DNA from: Pleurocapsa sp. PCC 7319
GTDB lineage: Bacteria > Cyanobacteriota > Cyanobacteriia > Cyanobacteriales > Xenococcaceae
Length of the DNA: 64,000 nt
Direction: 5' to 3'
Assembly: GCF_000332195.1 (NCBI RefSeq)
Contig: NZ_KB235922.1
Span: 124,001-188,000 of the forward strand
Position numbers and translations under genes: made by a program. The notes under the pieces were generated by a model. The model worked only from the letters and a program-made list of their open reading frames with translations, was not told the origin of the DNA and ran no database searches. Position 1 is the stretch's first letter, and each line of letters opens with the position of its first letter. Shown here in pieces: positions 1-8,211 of this stretch.

Positions 1-1
1 T

Positions 2-187
2 TGTACTTTTGCAGGGGTAACTCATCCCAAAGAAAATATGAAAATGTATCCTCAAGAGAAGTGGCAGTGGGGCTTAACTACCGCAGCTGAAGTTTGGAAT
101 GGTCGTTTAGCTATGTTGGGCTTTATTGGTTTGTTAGTAGAATTAATTAGTGGTAGCGGTCCTTTACATATGGTAGGTATACTTTAG
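2..187 (+). CDS. High-light-inducible protein (Hlip/Scp), 5' end cut by window edge
   Basis: The reading frame is open from the first bases to the TAG at 185-187. It encodes a C-terminal part with the chlorophyll-binding helix motif [12 protein letters not shown], then a hydrophobic stretch and a short tail ending in GIL. This is the hallmark of one-helix Hlip/Scp proteins, thylakoid proteins that bind chlorophyll and carotenoid and protect photosystem assembly under light stress. Two in-frame ATGs lie at 38 and 44, but the frame continues upstream of both, so the true start cannot be decided here and the gene is called partial. A hairpin with a U-tract follows about 75 bases downstream. Confidence 0.85.
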   Translation, partial: CTFAGVTHPKENMKMYPQEKWQWGLTTAAEVWNGRLAMLGFIGLLVELISGSGPLHMVGIL

Positions 188-263
188 TGTAGTATAGCTC
201 CAATACAACTGTTAAAAATAGCTGTTTAAAATCAGATTATTCCCATACATTCCCATACAAAAT

Positions 264-298
264 AAAAAAGATTCATCAATAGTAATGAATCTTTTTTT
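264..298 (+). terminator. Rho-independent terminator, probably bidirectional
   Basis: Stem AAAAAAGATTCAT pairs with ATGAATCTTTTTTT around the 8-base loop CAATAGTA. The A-tract and T-tract on either side let it work on both strands. It lies between the convergent Hlip gene and rpe and can end both transcripts. Confidence 0.75.
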
Positions 299-348
299 AG
301 TAACTTATTAACAACAATCAAATTTTAGCAATGTAGATTGATTAAATT

Positions 349-1044
349 TTAAGCAGTTGCCAACTCAGGCTGAGAGCTTTTACTATTACGAATGCCTTCA
401 ATAGCTTCGGCATAGTCAGGTGCTTTGAATACTGCAGAACCAGCAACAATGGCATTTGCACCAGCTTCTAGAACCTGCCAAGTATTATTGGGTTTTAGTC
501 CACCGTCAACTTCAATCCAAGGATCTAGTCCTTTTTCGTCGCACATTTTGCGTAGTCTAGCTACTTTATCTACCATTTCAGGAATGAAGCTTTGACCACC
601 AAAACCAGGGTTAACGCTCATGATCAAGATCAGGTCGCACAGAGGTAAAACGTGTTCAATTAGAGATAGTGGAGTGCCAGGATTTAGTACAACCCCTGCT
701 TGCTTACCTAGCTCGCGAATTTGACCTAAAGTACGGTGTAAATGAGGAGAAGCGTTATGTTCTGCATGGACAGAGATAATGTCTGCACCAGCTTTAGCAA
801 AATCTTCGACGTACTTTTCTGGTTCAACAATCATTAAATGAACATCTAAAGGCTTTTTCGTGTGAGGACGAACTGCTTTAACAATCATCGGACCAATAGT
901 AATGTTAGGCACAAATCTACCATCCATTACATCAATATGAATCCAATCTGCACCAGCTTTATCTACCGCTTCTATTTCTTCGCCCAAGCGACTAAAATCT
1001 GCTGATAAAATTGAGGGGGAAATAACAGTTTTCTTACTAGTCAT
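349..1044 (-). CDS. rpe: Ribulose-phosphate 3-epimerase
   Basis: This enzyme interconverts D-ribulose 5-phosphate and D-xylulose 5-phosphate in the Calvin-Benson cycle and the pentose phosphate pathway, in the cytosol. The 231 residues match the family length of about 220-235. Visible TIM-barrel motifs in order are the N-terminal [18 protein letters not shown] with the metal/catalytic Asp near residue 38, the HLM strand (VHLMIVEP), VNPGFGGQ in the phosphate-loop region, VDGG with the second catalytic Asp, and AGSAVF at the phosphate site. It is convergent with the Hlip gene and shares its terminator. The upstream gene on the same strand starts at 1901 and ends at 1221, leaving 176 bases for a promoter. 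Confidence 0.97.
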   Translation of the reverse strand: MTSKKTVISPSILSADFSRLGEEIEAVDKAGADWIHIDVMDGRFVPNITIGPMIVKAVRPHTKKPLDVHLMIVEPEKYVEDFAKAGADIISVHAEHNASPHLHRTLGQIRELGKQAGVVLNPGTPLSLIEHVLPLCDLILIMSVNPGFGGQSFIPEMVDKVARLRKMCDEKGLDPWIEVDGGLKPNNTWQVLEAGANAIVAGSAVFKAPDYAEAIEGIRNSKSSQPELATA

Positions 1045-1220
1045 AAATTTTATTTCTCTGAGTTTTGTATCGAGTGTAACAAAAATTTATCTATTTACTC
1101 AATACGATATCATGTTTTTTCCTTTTAATGACTGTTACTAGAGGTATATATTTATTTATCTAGATTATGAGTTTAATTGTGTTGATAATATCTCTGATAA
1201 ATTGAACCCCAAAAATTTAT

Positions 1221-1901
1221 TTAAAACTCAACTTGTGCCAATCGTTTTTGTAACATCCCTGGGAAAGCACGATAGTATTTTTGATTGAGAGGAGAAGGAT
1301 GAGGTAAAGGTAATAAAGTAATTGCTTTTTGCTGAGCCATACCCAAATCATCTGAAGCACTAATGTTAACAGTCAATTGATTTTCATAGCGATCGCTAGT
1401 ACGAAAGAAACTATCAACTTCCCCTTTCTCACCATAGGGAGAAAACCATTTAAAAGCTTCTGTACCCAAAGTAATAATTTGATTACCTTGCCAGTGAAAT
1501 ACAAATAGTTGCTCCAAAAAAGGACGAAATCTTTGTTTGACTTTCATTAAATAAGCTTTATTTCCTGGTGGCTTATAAGGAACTGTATTAGATAGCAAAA
1601 CCCTCTCAATTATTGTCGTGTCTAAATCTTTTCTGGCTGGGGCTTTTTGTTGATGAATCGCATAATAAAAACCTTTTCTGACTAACGTTCCCGCAGCACC
1701 AATTAATGGTTGACGAGCATGAACCTCATCTTTACCTAAATCGCGACCAAAAAAACAAAGGGGACTGAGTAAATTCCCCGCATAGAGAATTGGTTTTGTC
1801 GGTTCAAGATGAGCAGATTTATATACGGGAATATCTATCGGAAATTCCTCTCGTTGTGCTTCTTGTTGTACCTGGTCAATTAAGGTCGCAATATCGGACA
1901 T
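1221..1901 (-). CDS. Uracil-DNA glycosylase superfamily protein
   Basis: Residues 52-71 carry GRDLGKDEVHARQPLIGAAG. This fits motif A of the family 4-like uracil-DNA glycosylases, where it forms the water-activating and uracil-binding loop. The C-terminal LPHPSPLN fits motif B, the DNA-inserting loop. The 226-residue protein therefore probably removes uracil or a related base in base excision repair. The N-terminal Cys pairs that bind an Fe-S cluster in classical family 4 enzymes are not visible, as only one Cys occurs in this region, so it belongs to another subfamily. The exact substrate is inferred from the family only. The start ATG at 1901 is preceded by an AT-rich spacer shared with the divergent sfsA. 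Confidence 0.85.
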   Translation of the reverse strand: MSDIATLIDQVQQEAQREEFPIDIPVYKSAHLEPTKPILYAGNLLSPLCFFGRDLGKDEVHARQPLIGAAGTLVRKGFYYAIHQQKAPARKDLDTTIIERVLLSNTVPYKPPGNKAYLMKVKQRFRPFLEQLFVFHWQGNQIITLGTEAFKWFSPYGEKGEVDSFFRTSDRYENQLTVNISASDDLGMAQQKAITLLPLPHPSPLNQKYYRAFPGMLQKRLAQVEF

Positions 1902-1973
1902 GAATTAATATTGTTAATTATCAGTTGTCAGTTTTTAGTTGGTAATCAGAAATTGCAATTATCTCATCTTTTT

Positions 1974-2034
1974 AGGAGGTAAAGAAGTGAAGACTGCTAA
2001 AATTGGCTTCGTCTTTTTTACTGATGAAACATGA
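1974..2034 (+). CDS. 15-codon upstream ORF with strong Shine-Dalgarno, overlapping sfsA start
   Basis: A perfect AGGAGG at 1974-1979 sits 7 bases before a GTG at 1987. From there 15 sense codons run to TGA at 2032-2034, giving MKTAKIGFVFFTDET. The TGA overlaps the ATG of sfsA (2031-2033) as ATGA, an arrangement that normally couples translation of the second gene to the first. The segment AAGAC...GTCTT followed by six T (about 1989-2019) could form a weak hairpin with a U-tract inside the mini-ORF. The sequence shows the signals directly; translation and a regulatory role are inferred. It could also be a chance ORF after a fortuitous purine tract. Confidence 0.4.
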
Positions 2035-2831
2035 GCTTACTATATCAATACCCACCTCTTATTTCAGGTCGCCTAATTAAACGTTATAAGCGTTTTCTAG
2101 CCGATATTGAGTTGAGTACTGGGAAAATCATTACGGCTCATTGCCCTAATACTGGTCCAATGACAGGAATTTGTACTCCTAATAGTTTAGTGCAAGTATC
2201 TAAAAGTGATAATCCCAAACGTAAGTTGGCTTATACTTGGGAAATGATTCAGATTGATCAACGGTCAGAGCACAAAGGCGATTCGGTTCGCCGCATGTGT
2301 CCGTCGTTTCACGGCGGAGTAATCTCTGATTCTACTTGGGTAGGAACCAATACCGCCATACCAAATAGAGTAATTAAGTTAGCGTTAGAACAAAAACTAT
2401 TTCCCAAGCTAGCAAATAGATATAGAAATGTGCGCTCTGAAGTCCCCTATGGCAAAGATAAAAAAAGCCGAATCGATTTTTTACTCACCGGGGATAATTC
2501 CCAACCGCCAATATATGTAGAAGTTAAAAGTGTTACTCTCAGTTCAGGTAAGATTGCTTTATTTCCTGATACCGTGACAACTCGCGGTCAAAAGCACCTC
2601 CAAGAATTGACTGCCCTCGTTCCAGAGACAAAAGCGGTGATGTTGTATTTCATTAATCGTGGCGATTGCGATACATTTGCTCCCAGCGATCGCTGTGACC
2701 AGAAATATGGTGAATTATTAAGGGAGGCTGTAGCTCAGGGAGTAGAAGTTTTACCCTATCGTTTTGAAATTACACCCCAAGGAATTAGTTACCTAGGACT
2801 GGCAGATTTTTTAGAATATGAACCAGTTTAG
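2031..2831 (+). CDS. sfsA: DNA/RNA nuclease SfsA, with an in-frame insertion
   Basis: SfsA proteins have an N-terminal OB-like domain and a PD-(D/E)XK nuclease-like domain. They were first linked to sugar fermentation control in E. coli. Diagnostic segments are HCPNTGPMTG near residues 37-46, WVGTNTAIPNR from residue 103, YGKDKKSRIDFLL, and IYVEVKSVTL with the catalytic E-x-K. The protein is 266 residues, longer than the usual 230-240. The excess is a block of about 25 residues (roughly 77-101) between YTWEMIQI and WVGTNTAIPNR, which are separated by only a few residues in ordinary family members. The block is encoded by a palindromic repeat at about 2262-2336 that keeps the frame. The start overlaps a short upstream ORF. 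Product identity is firm; whether the insertion leaves it active is unknown. Confidence 0.93.
   Translation: MSLLYQYPPLISGRLIKRYKRFLADIELSTGKIITAHCPNTGPMTGICTPNSLVQVSKSDNPKRKLAYTWEMIQIDQRSEHKGDSVRRMCPSFHGGVISDSTWVGTNTAIPNRVIKLALEQKLFPKLANRYRNVRSEVPYGKDKKSRIDFLLTGDNSQPPIYVEVKSVTLSSGKIALFPDTVTTRGQKHLQELTALVPETKAVMLYFINRGDCDTFAPSDRCDQKYGELLREAVAQGVEVLPYRFEITPQGISYLGLADFLEYEPV
2262..2336 (+). repeat. Palindromic interspersed repeat inserted in frame in sfsA
   Basis: The core 2271-2299 reads CACA-AA-GGCG-loop-CGCC-GCA-TGTG and can fold into a hairpin. Nested arms follow at 2298-2317 (TCCG...CGGA and CCGT...ACGG). Related cores lie at 14411-14437 and 25682-25710 in intergenic DNA. The element corresponds to extra residues absent from ordinary SfsA proteins, so it looks inserted. 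The limits are approximate because no empty-site sequence is available. Confidence 0.6.
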
Positions 2832-2903
2832 TCATTCTTAACGGGCAAAACAAGTACATATAGCGATCGCTATAATTAGCAATAGGCACTTCAGTAATTT
2901 CCT

Positions 2904-3506
2904 ATGAGTTTATCCTTAGTATCAGAAAGTAGTAACCGACTAGTTTTGCAGATGTCTCCTGCATGGGAAATGAGTGCCGATAGTTTCTTTGATTTCTGTC
3001 AGCTTAATTCTCATCTGTGTATTGAACGTACTGCTACAGGAAAACTAATCATCATGTCTCCAGCTGGTTCAGAAACAGGAAATCGTAATTTTCGATTAAT
3101 TCAACAACTAGCTAATTGGACAGACCAGGATGGTAGTGGAATTGGTTTTGATTCTTCTGCAGGATTTATTTTACCTAATGGTGCAACTAGATCTCCTGAT
3201 GCTAGCTGGATTAGATTAACTAAATGGAATAGTTTATCTGCTGAGCAAAAAACTAAATTTGCTCCTATCTGTCCAGACTTTGTGGTGGAACTAAGATCTC
3301 CGAGCGATAGTCTGCGAGTTCTTCAAGAAAAGATGCAGGAATACATTAATAATGGTGCATCTCTTGGTTGGTTAATTGATCGCACTACTCGTCAAGTCTT
3401 CATCTACACACCCAATAGTGCAGTTAAATGTCTAGATAATCCTCAAACTGTCAGCGGAAATCCTATGTTAGCGGGTTTTGTGCTGAATTTAGAGAAGATT
3501 TGGTAG
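2904..3506 (+). CDS. Uma2 family (DUF820) putative restriction-endonuclease-like protein
   Basis: The 200-residue protein has the Uma2/DUF820 pattern of a PD-(D/E)XK fold. It shows RSPDASW (the active-site Asp region), PDFVVELRSPSD with the E of the E-x-K-like motif, and KMQEYINNGASLGWLID followed by VFIY near the C-terminus. These proteins are highly multiplied in cyanobacterial genomes and their role is unknown; nuclease activity is predicted by fold only. It lies 72 bases after sfsA. A 16-base palindrome built on HIP1 (TATAGCGATCGCTATA) sits in the gap at 2857-2872. There is no evidence of a partner methylase or toxin-antitoxin gene. Confidence 0.9.
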   Translation: MSLSLVSESSNRLVLQMSPAWEMSADSFFDFCQLNSHLCIERTATGKLIIMSPAGSETGNRNFRLIQQLANWTDQDGSGIGFDSSAGFILPNGATRSPDASWIRLTKWNSLSAEQKTKFAPICPDFVVELRSPSDSLRVLQEKMQEYINNGASLGWLIDRTTRQVFIYTPNSAVKCLDNPQTVSGNPMLAGFVLNLEKIW

Positions 3507-3613
3507 CTTAAAATCAATTCTTTTCCCAACAGGATCGTCAACAACAGTTTTCTAAATATTTTTGTGTTTAGTATGTACTATATGACTATTTCTCATCTAG
3601 TTTGATATCACTA

Positions 3614-4657
3614 ATGACCAAAAAATTTTTATATGCTCTACTAATTTGCTTAACATTAGCTACGGTAGTTATTCCTAGGGTTTTTAGTTCTACTGCTGAA
3701 AGCTGTATCTATGATCCAGAAGTTTATAAAGGTCTAGAATTAACACAGTTATCTCAGCAATTAACTAGCACAGGACTAATTGGCAGGATTCATGGTGCAG
3801 CAGGAGACTCACAAATGTTTGTGATGTCTGTCCGAGAACCAGATAATTTTTTTAGTCACCGCGAATTCTCTTTAATTGCCCAAGACCAAAACACCTTAAA
3901 CACTTTAAATCAGCTTAATCGTCACGATCGCATATGTATCCAAGGTAATATAATTGCCAATCCTAGTCCTCAAAAGCATATTGCAGTAAGTTCGCTGGAG
4001 ATTTTAGAGCCTTGGAAACAGCCAGAAGGTTTTGAACCTTATGAAAGACAAGTAGTTCTTCCTGCTGAATTAAAAGAACAAAATAGTTTGATTGGTAAAG
4101 TACACGCCATTGGTGCTGAAGGACAAATTTTAGTAGTGGAATATCAAGATGGTGTACTTCCCATTTTTGTCGAGTCAACGGAATTTACGAAAGACTTATA
4201 TCGTGGAGATATTGTTAAGCTCTCTTATCAAATACAACAAAGACCCCAACAACCAATTCACCTAGAGTTAGATACTACAGTAGCAAAACCTTTAGAAGTC
4301 ATAGATGCGATCGCAGCTTGGAATAATCAAGCACGAACTTTAACGGGAAATCTGGTTAAGTTCCCCCAAAGTCCTCAACTCAAATTTGATGTCTATGCGA
4401 TGGAAGTTGATACTCAGGGAATAAAACGTTATTTTACTCTAGTCAACTTTGAAGATATTACTGAATTTGAGAATATTCGTCGCAAGCTCGCTAAGATTTG
4501 GAATAATAATGCAACCACAGCCATATCTGGTAGAAATATGCTGATCAATCCTGAAGTTACTATCGAAGCTAAAGGTTTAACCAGTATCATTTCTCCTGAA
4601 CAAGCTAATCCCCAGATTTTGCTGGATAGTGCTGAACAAGTTCAACAACGCATCTAG
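3614..4657 (+). CDS. Secreted or membrane-anchored protein of unknown function
   Basis: The ATG at 3614 is preferred over an in-frame TTG four codons earlier because it places the basic MTKKF directly before a hydrophobic stretch (residues 5-21). That stretch reads as an uncleaved anchor or a signal peptide. The mature part of about 320 residues has no family I recognise. Its pattern of beta-rich segments (for example IGRIHGAAGDSQMFVMSV and IGKVHAIGAEGQILVVEY, two similar units about 110 residues apart) suggests a duplicated small beta-barrel, possibly OB-like. It has a single Cys after the anchor and another in RHDRICIQ. It stands alone between Uma2 and a repeat element. Function unknown. 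Confidence 0.75.
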   Translation: MTKKFLYALLICLTLATVVIPRVFSSTAESCIYDPEVYKGLELTQLSQQLTSTGLIGRIHGAAGDSQMFVMSVREPDNFFSHREFSLIAQDQNTLNTLNQLNRHDRICIQGNIIANPSPQKHIAVSSLEILEPWKQPEGFEPYERQVVLPAELKEQNSLIGKVHAIGAEGQILVVEYQDGVLPIFVESTEFTKDLYRGDIVKLSYQIQQRPQQPIHLELDTTVAKPLEVIDAIAAWNNQARTLTGNLVKFPQSPQLKFDVYAMEVDTQGIKRYFTLVNFEDITEFENIRRKLAKIWNNNATTAISGRNMLINPEVTIEAKGLTSIISPEQANPQILLDSAEQVQQRI

Positions 4658-4728
4658 ATTCTGCTTGATGCTATATGCACGTTGACAACGTTTAATATCA
4701 TTTCAGTTTTTAGGTAAGACAGATATTT

Positions 4729-4812
4729 GTAGGGGCGAACAGTGAAGCAGTGCGGTCTTGGCGGTTTCCGTCGAGGAGCAACTGCTGAACCCGAAGGGCG
4801 GTTCGCCCCTAC
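4729..4812. repeat. 84-bp palindromic interspersed element
   Basis: The ends are a perfect 12-bp inverted repeat, GTAGGGGCGAAC at 4729-4740 and GTTCGCCCCTAC at 4801-4812. Inside are further short arms (GCAGT/ACTGC). A 16-mer, CCCTTCGGGTTCAGCA (minus strand, 4783-4798), recurs at 11592-11607 in a second palindromic region. It is GC-rich compared with its surroundings and touches the stop codon of the small minus-strand ORF. Confidence 0.7.
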
Positions 4813-5009
4813 TATTTTTGATTCCAAACAATCTGAATCAGGGCGATCGCCATCGATTCAAGATTGGTGACAAAATCTCGCTCTCTGACGTGGCAAATAA
4901 AACAACCATTTTCAGTACGTTGATAGGTTCCTAAGATTTGCTGATTATCAGAAACGATGTGGAGATTTTCTTTGGGTGAAATGTCGATTCGTAGATCTAC
5001 AGTATTCAT
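4812..5009 (-). CDS. Small hypothetical protein, 65 residues
   Basis: The ORF starts with ATG at 5009 and ends at TAG 4812-4814, overlapping a palindromic repeat by one base. The sequence mixes polar and hydrophobic residues (DLRIDIS..., CFICHVRERDF) with a CxxC motif and a plausible C-terminal helix (NLESMAIALIQIVWNQ). It contains a HIP1-type GGCGATCGCC, as real genes here do. I recognise no family. No good ribosome binding site precedes it. It could be a real small protein or a chance frame within the repeat-bounded segment. Confidence 0.45.
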   Translation of the reverse strand: MNTVDLRIDISPKENLHIVSDNQQILGTYQRTENGCFICHVRERDFVTNLESMAIALIQIVWNQK

Positions 5010-5461
5010 AAGGAGAAAGAACTGATTAGTAATATATCAAGGCAGATGTAATAAACTTGGTACAAATACCTGTGAGCAGACAAAACTTGATTGCCATTAA
5101 TCTAAAGCAATGATGCAATCAGCAATAGATAAATAAGCAACAAAAGAATGAGACATAGCACTCATATTAACGGTGCAAAAAAGTGTTTTCATGCGTAAAA
5201 TCAACTAATTTTCAATTAATGATTCAGTTTGAGGCGAAAATAGTTCTATCAAAGTGAACGTCGAATAAACAGGATTCATTGGGCGTTAACGTTAATTTAT
5301 ATTATTTTGCTTTTTAGTTAAGACAGATAACTTTAGTGGCTGATAGCTGATAGCTAAAACCAATCAATGATGTGTTCTAGCCAAAAACTGAAATGATATT
5401 AGTCAGTTCATGCGAACTAAAAAGACGCTAAGATAGTCAACTGAAAAGCATAAACTAACTC

Positions 5462-6892
5462 ATGTCCGATTTAATTCTCTTTTGGCACCGTCGCGATTTA
5501 CGAATTTCTGATAACGTCGGATTAGCAGCAGCAGAAGCACAGACCTCTAAGGTAGTTGGATTATTCTGTTTAGACCCTAATATACTTGAACGGGATGATA
5601 TTGCACCAGCTAGAGTTACATATATGCTGGGTTGTTTGCAGGAATTACAGCAAAGCTATCAGCAACTCGGTAGTCAATTATTATTTATTCAAGGTCAACC
5701 TGAAAAAGCAATTCCTCAACTGGCTTCTGCACTAAAGGCAAAAGCAATATTCTGGAACTTAGATGTTGAACTTTACTCTCAGGAGCGCGATCGCACTGTT
5801 ACTGAAGCTTTAAAAGAAAAAGGTATAACTTGCAGCAACTTTTGGGATCAGCTATTACACGCACCAGGAGAGGTGCTTACTAAGTCATCCGGTGAACCTT
5901 ACAAGGTTTACACTCCTTTTTGGCGTAGCTGGAGTCAACATGAGAAACAGGGAATAACAAATAAGATCGAGCAGCTAGAAGGTTTGACAAAGGCTGAGTT
6001 AGAGATAGCAGAAAAAGCTAGTGCGATCGCTTTACCCAAGGCTAAAGATTTGGGCTATGACTGGGATAATCCTCTCCTGCTTGCCCCTGGAGAAAACGCA
6101 GCTCAAGATAAACTAGCAGAATTTTGCGATCGCGCTATCTACTGTTACGACGAAGAACGTAATTTTCCCTATGTTGACGGTACATCCCAGCTGAGCGCAG
6201 CACTTAAGTTTGGAGTGATCGGCATTCGGGTCTTGTGGCAAGCTACTATTGATACTTTAGCCAACTGTCGTAGTGATGAAGCCAAAACCAGCGTAGAAAC
6301 TTGGCAAAAAGAATTAGCTTGGCGAGAATTTTATCAACACTGTATGTTTTTCTTTCCCGAATTAGCTCAAGGTTCATATCGTGATGAGTTTAAAGACTTT
6401 CCCTGGGAAAACGATGAAACTAAATTTCAGGCATGGTGTGAAGGAAAAACAGGATATCCCATTGTAGATGCAGCTATGCGTCAGCTCAATGAAACTGGCT
6501 GGATGCATAACCGTTGTCGCATGATTGTTGCCAGTTTTCTGACCAAAGATTTAATTATTGACTGGCGTTGGGGAGAAAAATATTTTATGCAAAAGCTCTA
6601 CGATGGTGATTTATCTGCTAACAATGGTGGCTGGCAGTGGAGTGCATCTAGCGGCATGGACCCAAAACCACTACGTATTTTTAATCCTGCTTCTCAAGCA
6701 GCTAAGTTCGATCAAGACGGAGAATATATTCGCCAATGGTTGCCTGAAATCAGTTCTATGGAAACAGAGTATTTGGTGACAGGCAAGATCCCAGATCTAG
6801 AAAGAGCCAGCTACGACTATCCCCAACCCATAGTTGACCATAAAATACAGCAGAGAAAGTTTAAAGAGCTATATAAGCAACAAAAGAATTGA
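5462..6892 (+). CDS. phr: Deoxyribodipyrimidine photolyase (class I, cyanobacterial type)
   Basis: The enzyme repairs cyclobutane pyrimidine dimers using light absorbed by an antenna cofactor and FADH-. At 476 residues it has the typical length. The N-terminal alpha/beta antenna domain begins [15 protein letters not shown] and includes FCLDPNIL. The C-terminal helical FAD domain shows [28 protein letters not shown], and the WRWGEKYFM...[12 protein letters not shown] stretch that lines FAD and carries conserved Trp residues. It resembles the 8-HDF-type cyanobacterial photolyases. A cryptochrome role cannot be excluded from sequence alone. It appears to be a single-gene unit; a repeat-rich upstream region of about 450 bp precedes it. 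Confidence 0.95.
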   Translation: MSDLILFWHRRDLRISDNVGLAAAEAQTSKVVGLFCLDPNILERDDIAPARVTYMLGCLQELQQSYQQLGSQLLFIQGQPEKAIPQLASALKAKAIFWNLDVELYSQERDRTVTEALKEKGITCSNFWDQLLHAPGEVLTKSSGEPYKVYTPFWRSWSQHEKQGITNKIEQLEGLTKAELEIAEKASAIALPKAKDLGYDWDNPLLLAPGENAAQDKLAEFCDRAIYCYDEERNFPYVDGTSQLSAALKFGVIGIRVLWQATIDTLANCRSDEAKTSVETWQKELAWREFYQHCMFFFPELAQGSYRDEFKDFPWENDETKFQAWCEGKTGYPIVDAAMRQLNETGWMHNRCRMIVASFLTKDLIIDWRWGEKYFMQKLYDGDLSANNGGWQWSASSGMDPKPLRIFNPASQAAKFDQDGEYIRQWLPEISSMETEYLVTGKIPDLERASYDYPQPIVDHKIQQRKFKELYKQQKN

Positions 6893-7027
6893 CTATTATC
6901 AACTGATAAGTTTTTATATATGACAGCTTGTCTTTAGACAAAAGTATTTAGTTTCTCGTAATTTAAAATAATATATTTATTACCATAGTTCAAAGACACT
7001 AATTTAATATCTATCCTTTTAAAATCA

Positions 7028-8095
7028 ATGTTTTTATCTCTCAATAAAAAATCTATATTATTAGCTACAGCGATCGCTTTCAGTTGTTATGGTATTGTTC
7101 AGGCACAATCTAAAACTCAAAAAGTCAAGATTAACTTTGAAGCCCTAGTAGACGATGAGGAGTTTGAATGTGGTGAAAGCTATGAAAAAGTAGGTTCTTC
7201 AAAATCCCAGGTTACTCCTACGGACTTTCGTTTTTATGTATCCGATGTTGCCCTGATAGACGAAGACGATAATATTGTACCTGTCGAGCTACAACAGGAT
7301 GGTGTCTGGCAACACGAAAATGTTGCCCTACTAGACTTTGAAGATGGATCTGATGGTTGTGATAATGGCACCTCGGACACCAGAACTAAGGTTGTGGGGA
7401 CAATACCTGAAGGAGATTACGAAGGCTTGCAGTTTACCTTGGGAGTTCCCAAAAAATTAAATCATGAAGATGCAGCGATCGCCCCTTCTCCTCTTAACTT
7501 AACTTCTATGTGGTGGAATTGGCAGGGAGGATATAAGTTTTTGCGGGTAGATCTAGAACCAGATGAGGCGATCGCTAATGTTGCTGAAACTAGTCAAAGT
7601 CACACTAGCCACAGTCAAAACGGTCATAGTAACGTCCAAATCAATCAGCAAACGACTACCAATACTAGTCATCAAGGTCATAGTCAGACTACTCACCAAA
7701 CCAGTAGCCAGTCCAGTATCTTTAAAAATGGACAGGGTACACATCATCAAACCAGCAGTACCCAAACCAGCCATCAAGATGGTAGTAACAATAGTTATTT
7801 AATTCACATAGGTAGTACCGGTTGCCAAGATTCAGCACAAAGTAATCTCTTTAACTGTGCTAATCCTAATCGAGCCAAGATTATTCTGGAAAATTTTGAT
7901 TACGATAATAATGTGGTAATTGCCGATTTAGCGGAGCTTTTATCCCAAACTGACTTAACCCGCAACCAAGCTGATACTCCCGTTGGCTGTATGTCCTCTC
8001 CTGATGACAGTGACTGTCAAGAAATTATCCATAGTTTAGGTTTGCCTTTTAATAAGACATCTTCTTCTGGACAAACTTTCTTTCGGGTTGATTGA
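7028..8095 (+). CDS. mbnP: MbnP-like 'metallo-mystery pair' four-Cys protein with His-rich insert
   Basis: A signal peptide (residues about 1-26, ending VQAQS) precedes a domain of the MbnP/TIGR04052 family. Recognisable parts are KINFEALVD near residue 34, FRFYVSDVALID at 67-78, LLDFEDG at 101-107, and MWWNWQGGYKFLRVD at 161-175. Mature Cys residues are at 48, 111, 266, 277, 321 and 330. In characterised members the partner MbnH oxidises a Trp of MbnP to kynurenine, which then helps bind copper; candidate Trp here are 94, 162, 163 and 165. Residues about 188-255 form a low-complexity Ser/Gln/Thr/His insert with nine His, an unusual addition that could bind metal. The di-haem partner follows 116 bases downstream. 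The protein is predicted to be periplasmic. Confidence 0.85.
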   Translation: MFLSLNKKSILLATAIAFSCYGIVQAQSKTQKVKINFEALVDDEEFECGESYEKVGSSKSQVTPTDFRFYVSDVALIDEDDNIVPVELQQDGVWQHENVALLDFEDGSDGCDNGTSDTRTKVVGTIPEGDYEGLQFTLGVPKKLNHEDAAIAPSPLNLTSMWWNWQGGYKFLRVDLEPDEAIANVAETSQSHTSHSQNGHSNVQINQQTTTNTSHQGHSQTTHQTSSQSSIFKNGQGTHHQTSSTQTSHQDGSNNSYLIHIGSTGCQDSAQSNLFNCANPNRAKIILENFDYDNNVVIADLAELLSQTDLTRNQADTPVGCMSSPDDSDCQEIIHSLGLPFNKTSSSGQTFFRVD

Positions 8096-8124
8096 TAATG
8101 CAATGTAGCTAAGCTAATAGCTAG

Positions 8125-8166
8125 TGGCTAATGGCTAATGGCTAATGGCTAATGGCTAATGGCTAT
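8125..8166 (+). repeat. Heptanucleotide tandem repeat, six units of TGGCTAA
   Basis: Five exact TGGCTAA units run from 8125 to 8159 and a sixth (TGGCTAT) ends at 8166, in the gap between the mbnP-like and mbnH-like genes. This is a short tandemly repeated repetitive (STRR) type sequence. It may vary in copy number and alter the spacing between the two genes. Confidence 0.9.
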
Positions 8167-8211
8167 TGTTTTCTTTGCTAATTGCTGAAAAATTAATTGC
8201 TAATAAACTTT

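Larger units (their letters stand above)
4693..5401. repeat. Segment bounded by a perfect 19-bp inverted repeat
   Basis: The sequence TAATATCATTTCAGTTTTT at 4693-4711 recurs as its exact reverse complement at 5383-5401. Just inside the left copy, TTTTTAGGTAAGACAGATA (4707-4725) also recurs in direct orientation with one mismatch at 5311-5329. The 709-bp unit contains a palindromic element and a 65-codon ORF but no transposase. It may be a small non-autonomous mobile unit or an accumulation of repeats. From 5010 to 5461 no gene is seen, only repeats and the photolyase upstream region. Confidence 0.45.

Noticed and set aside
6896-6914. Terminator-like hairpin after the photolyase
   Set aside because: The stem is only about five A/T-rich pairs and the T-run is short, too weak to call.
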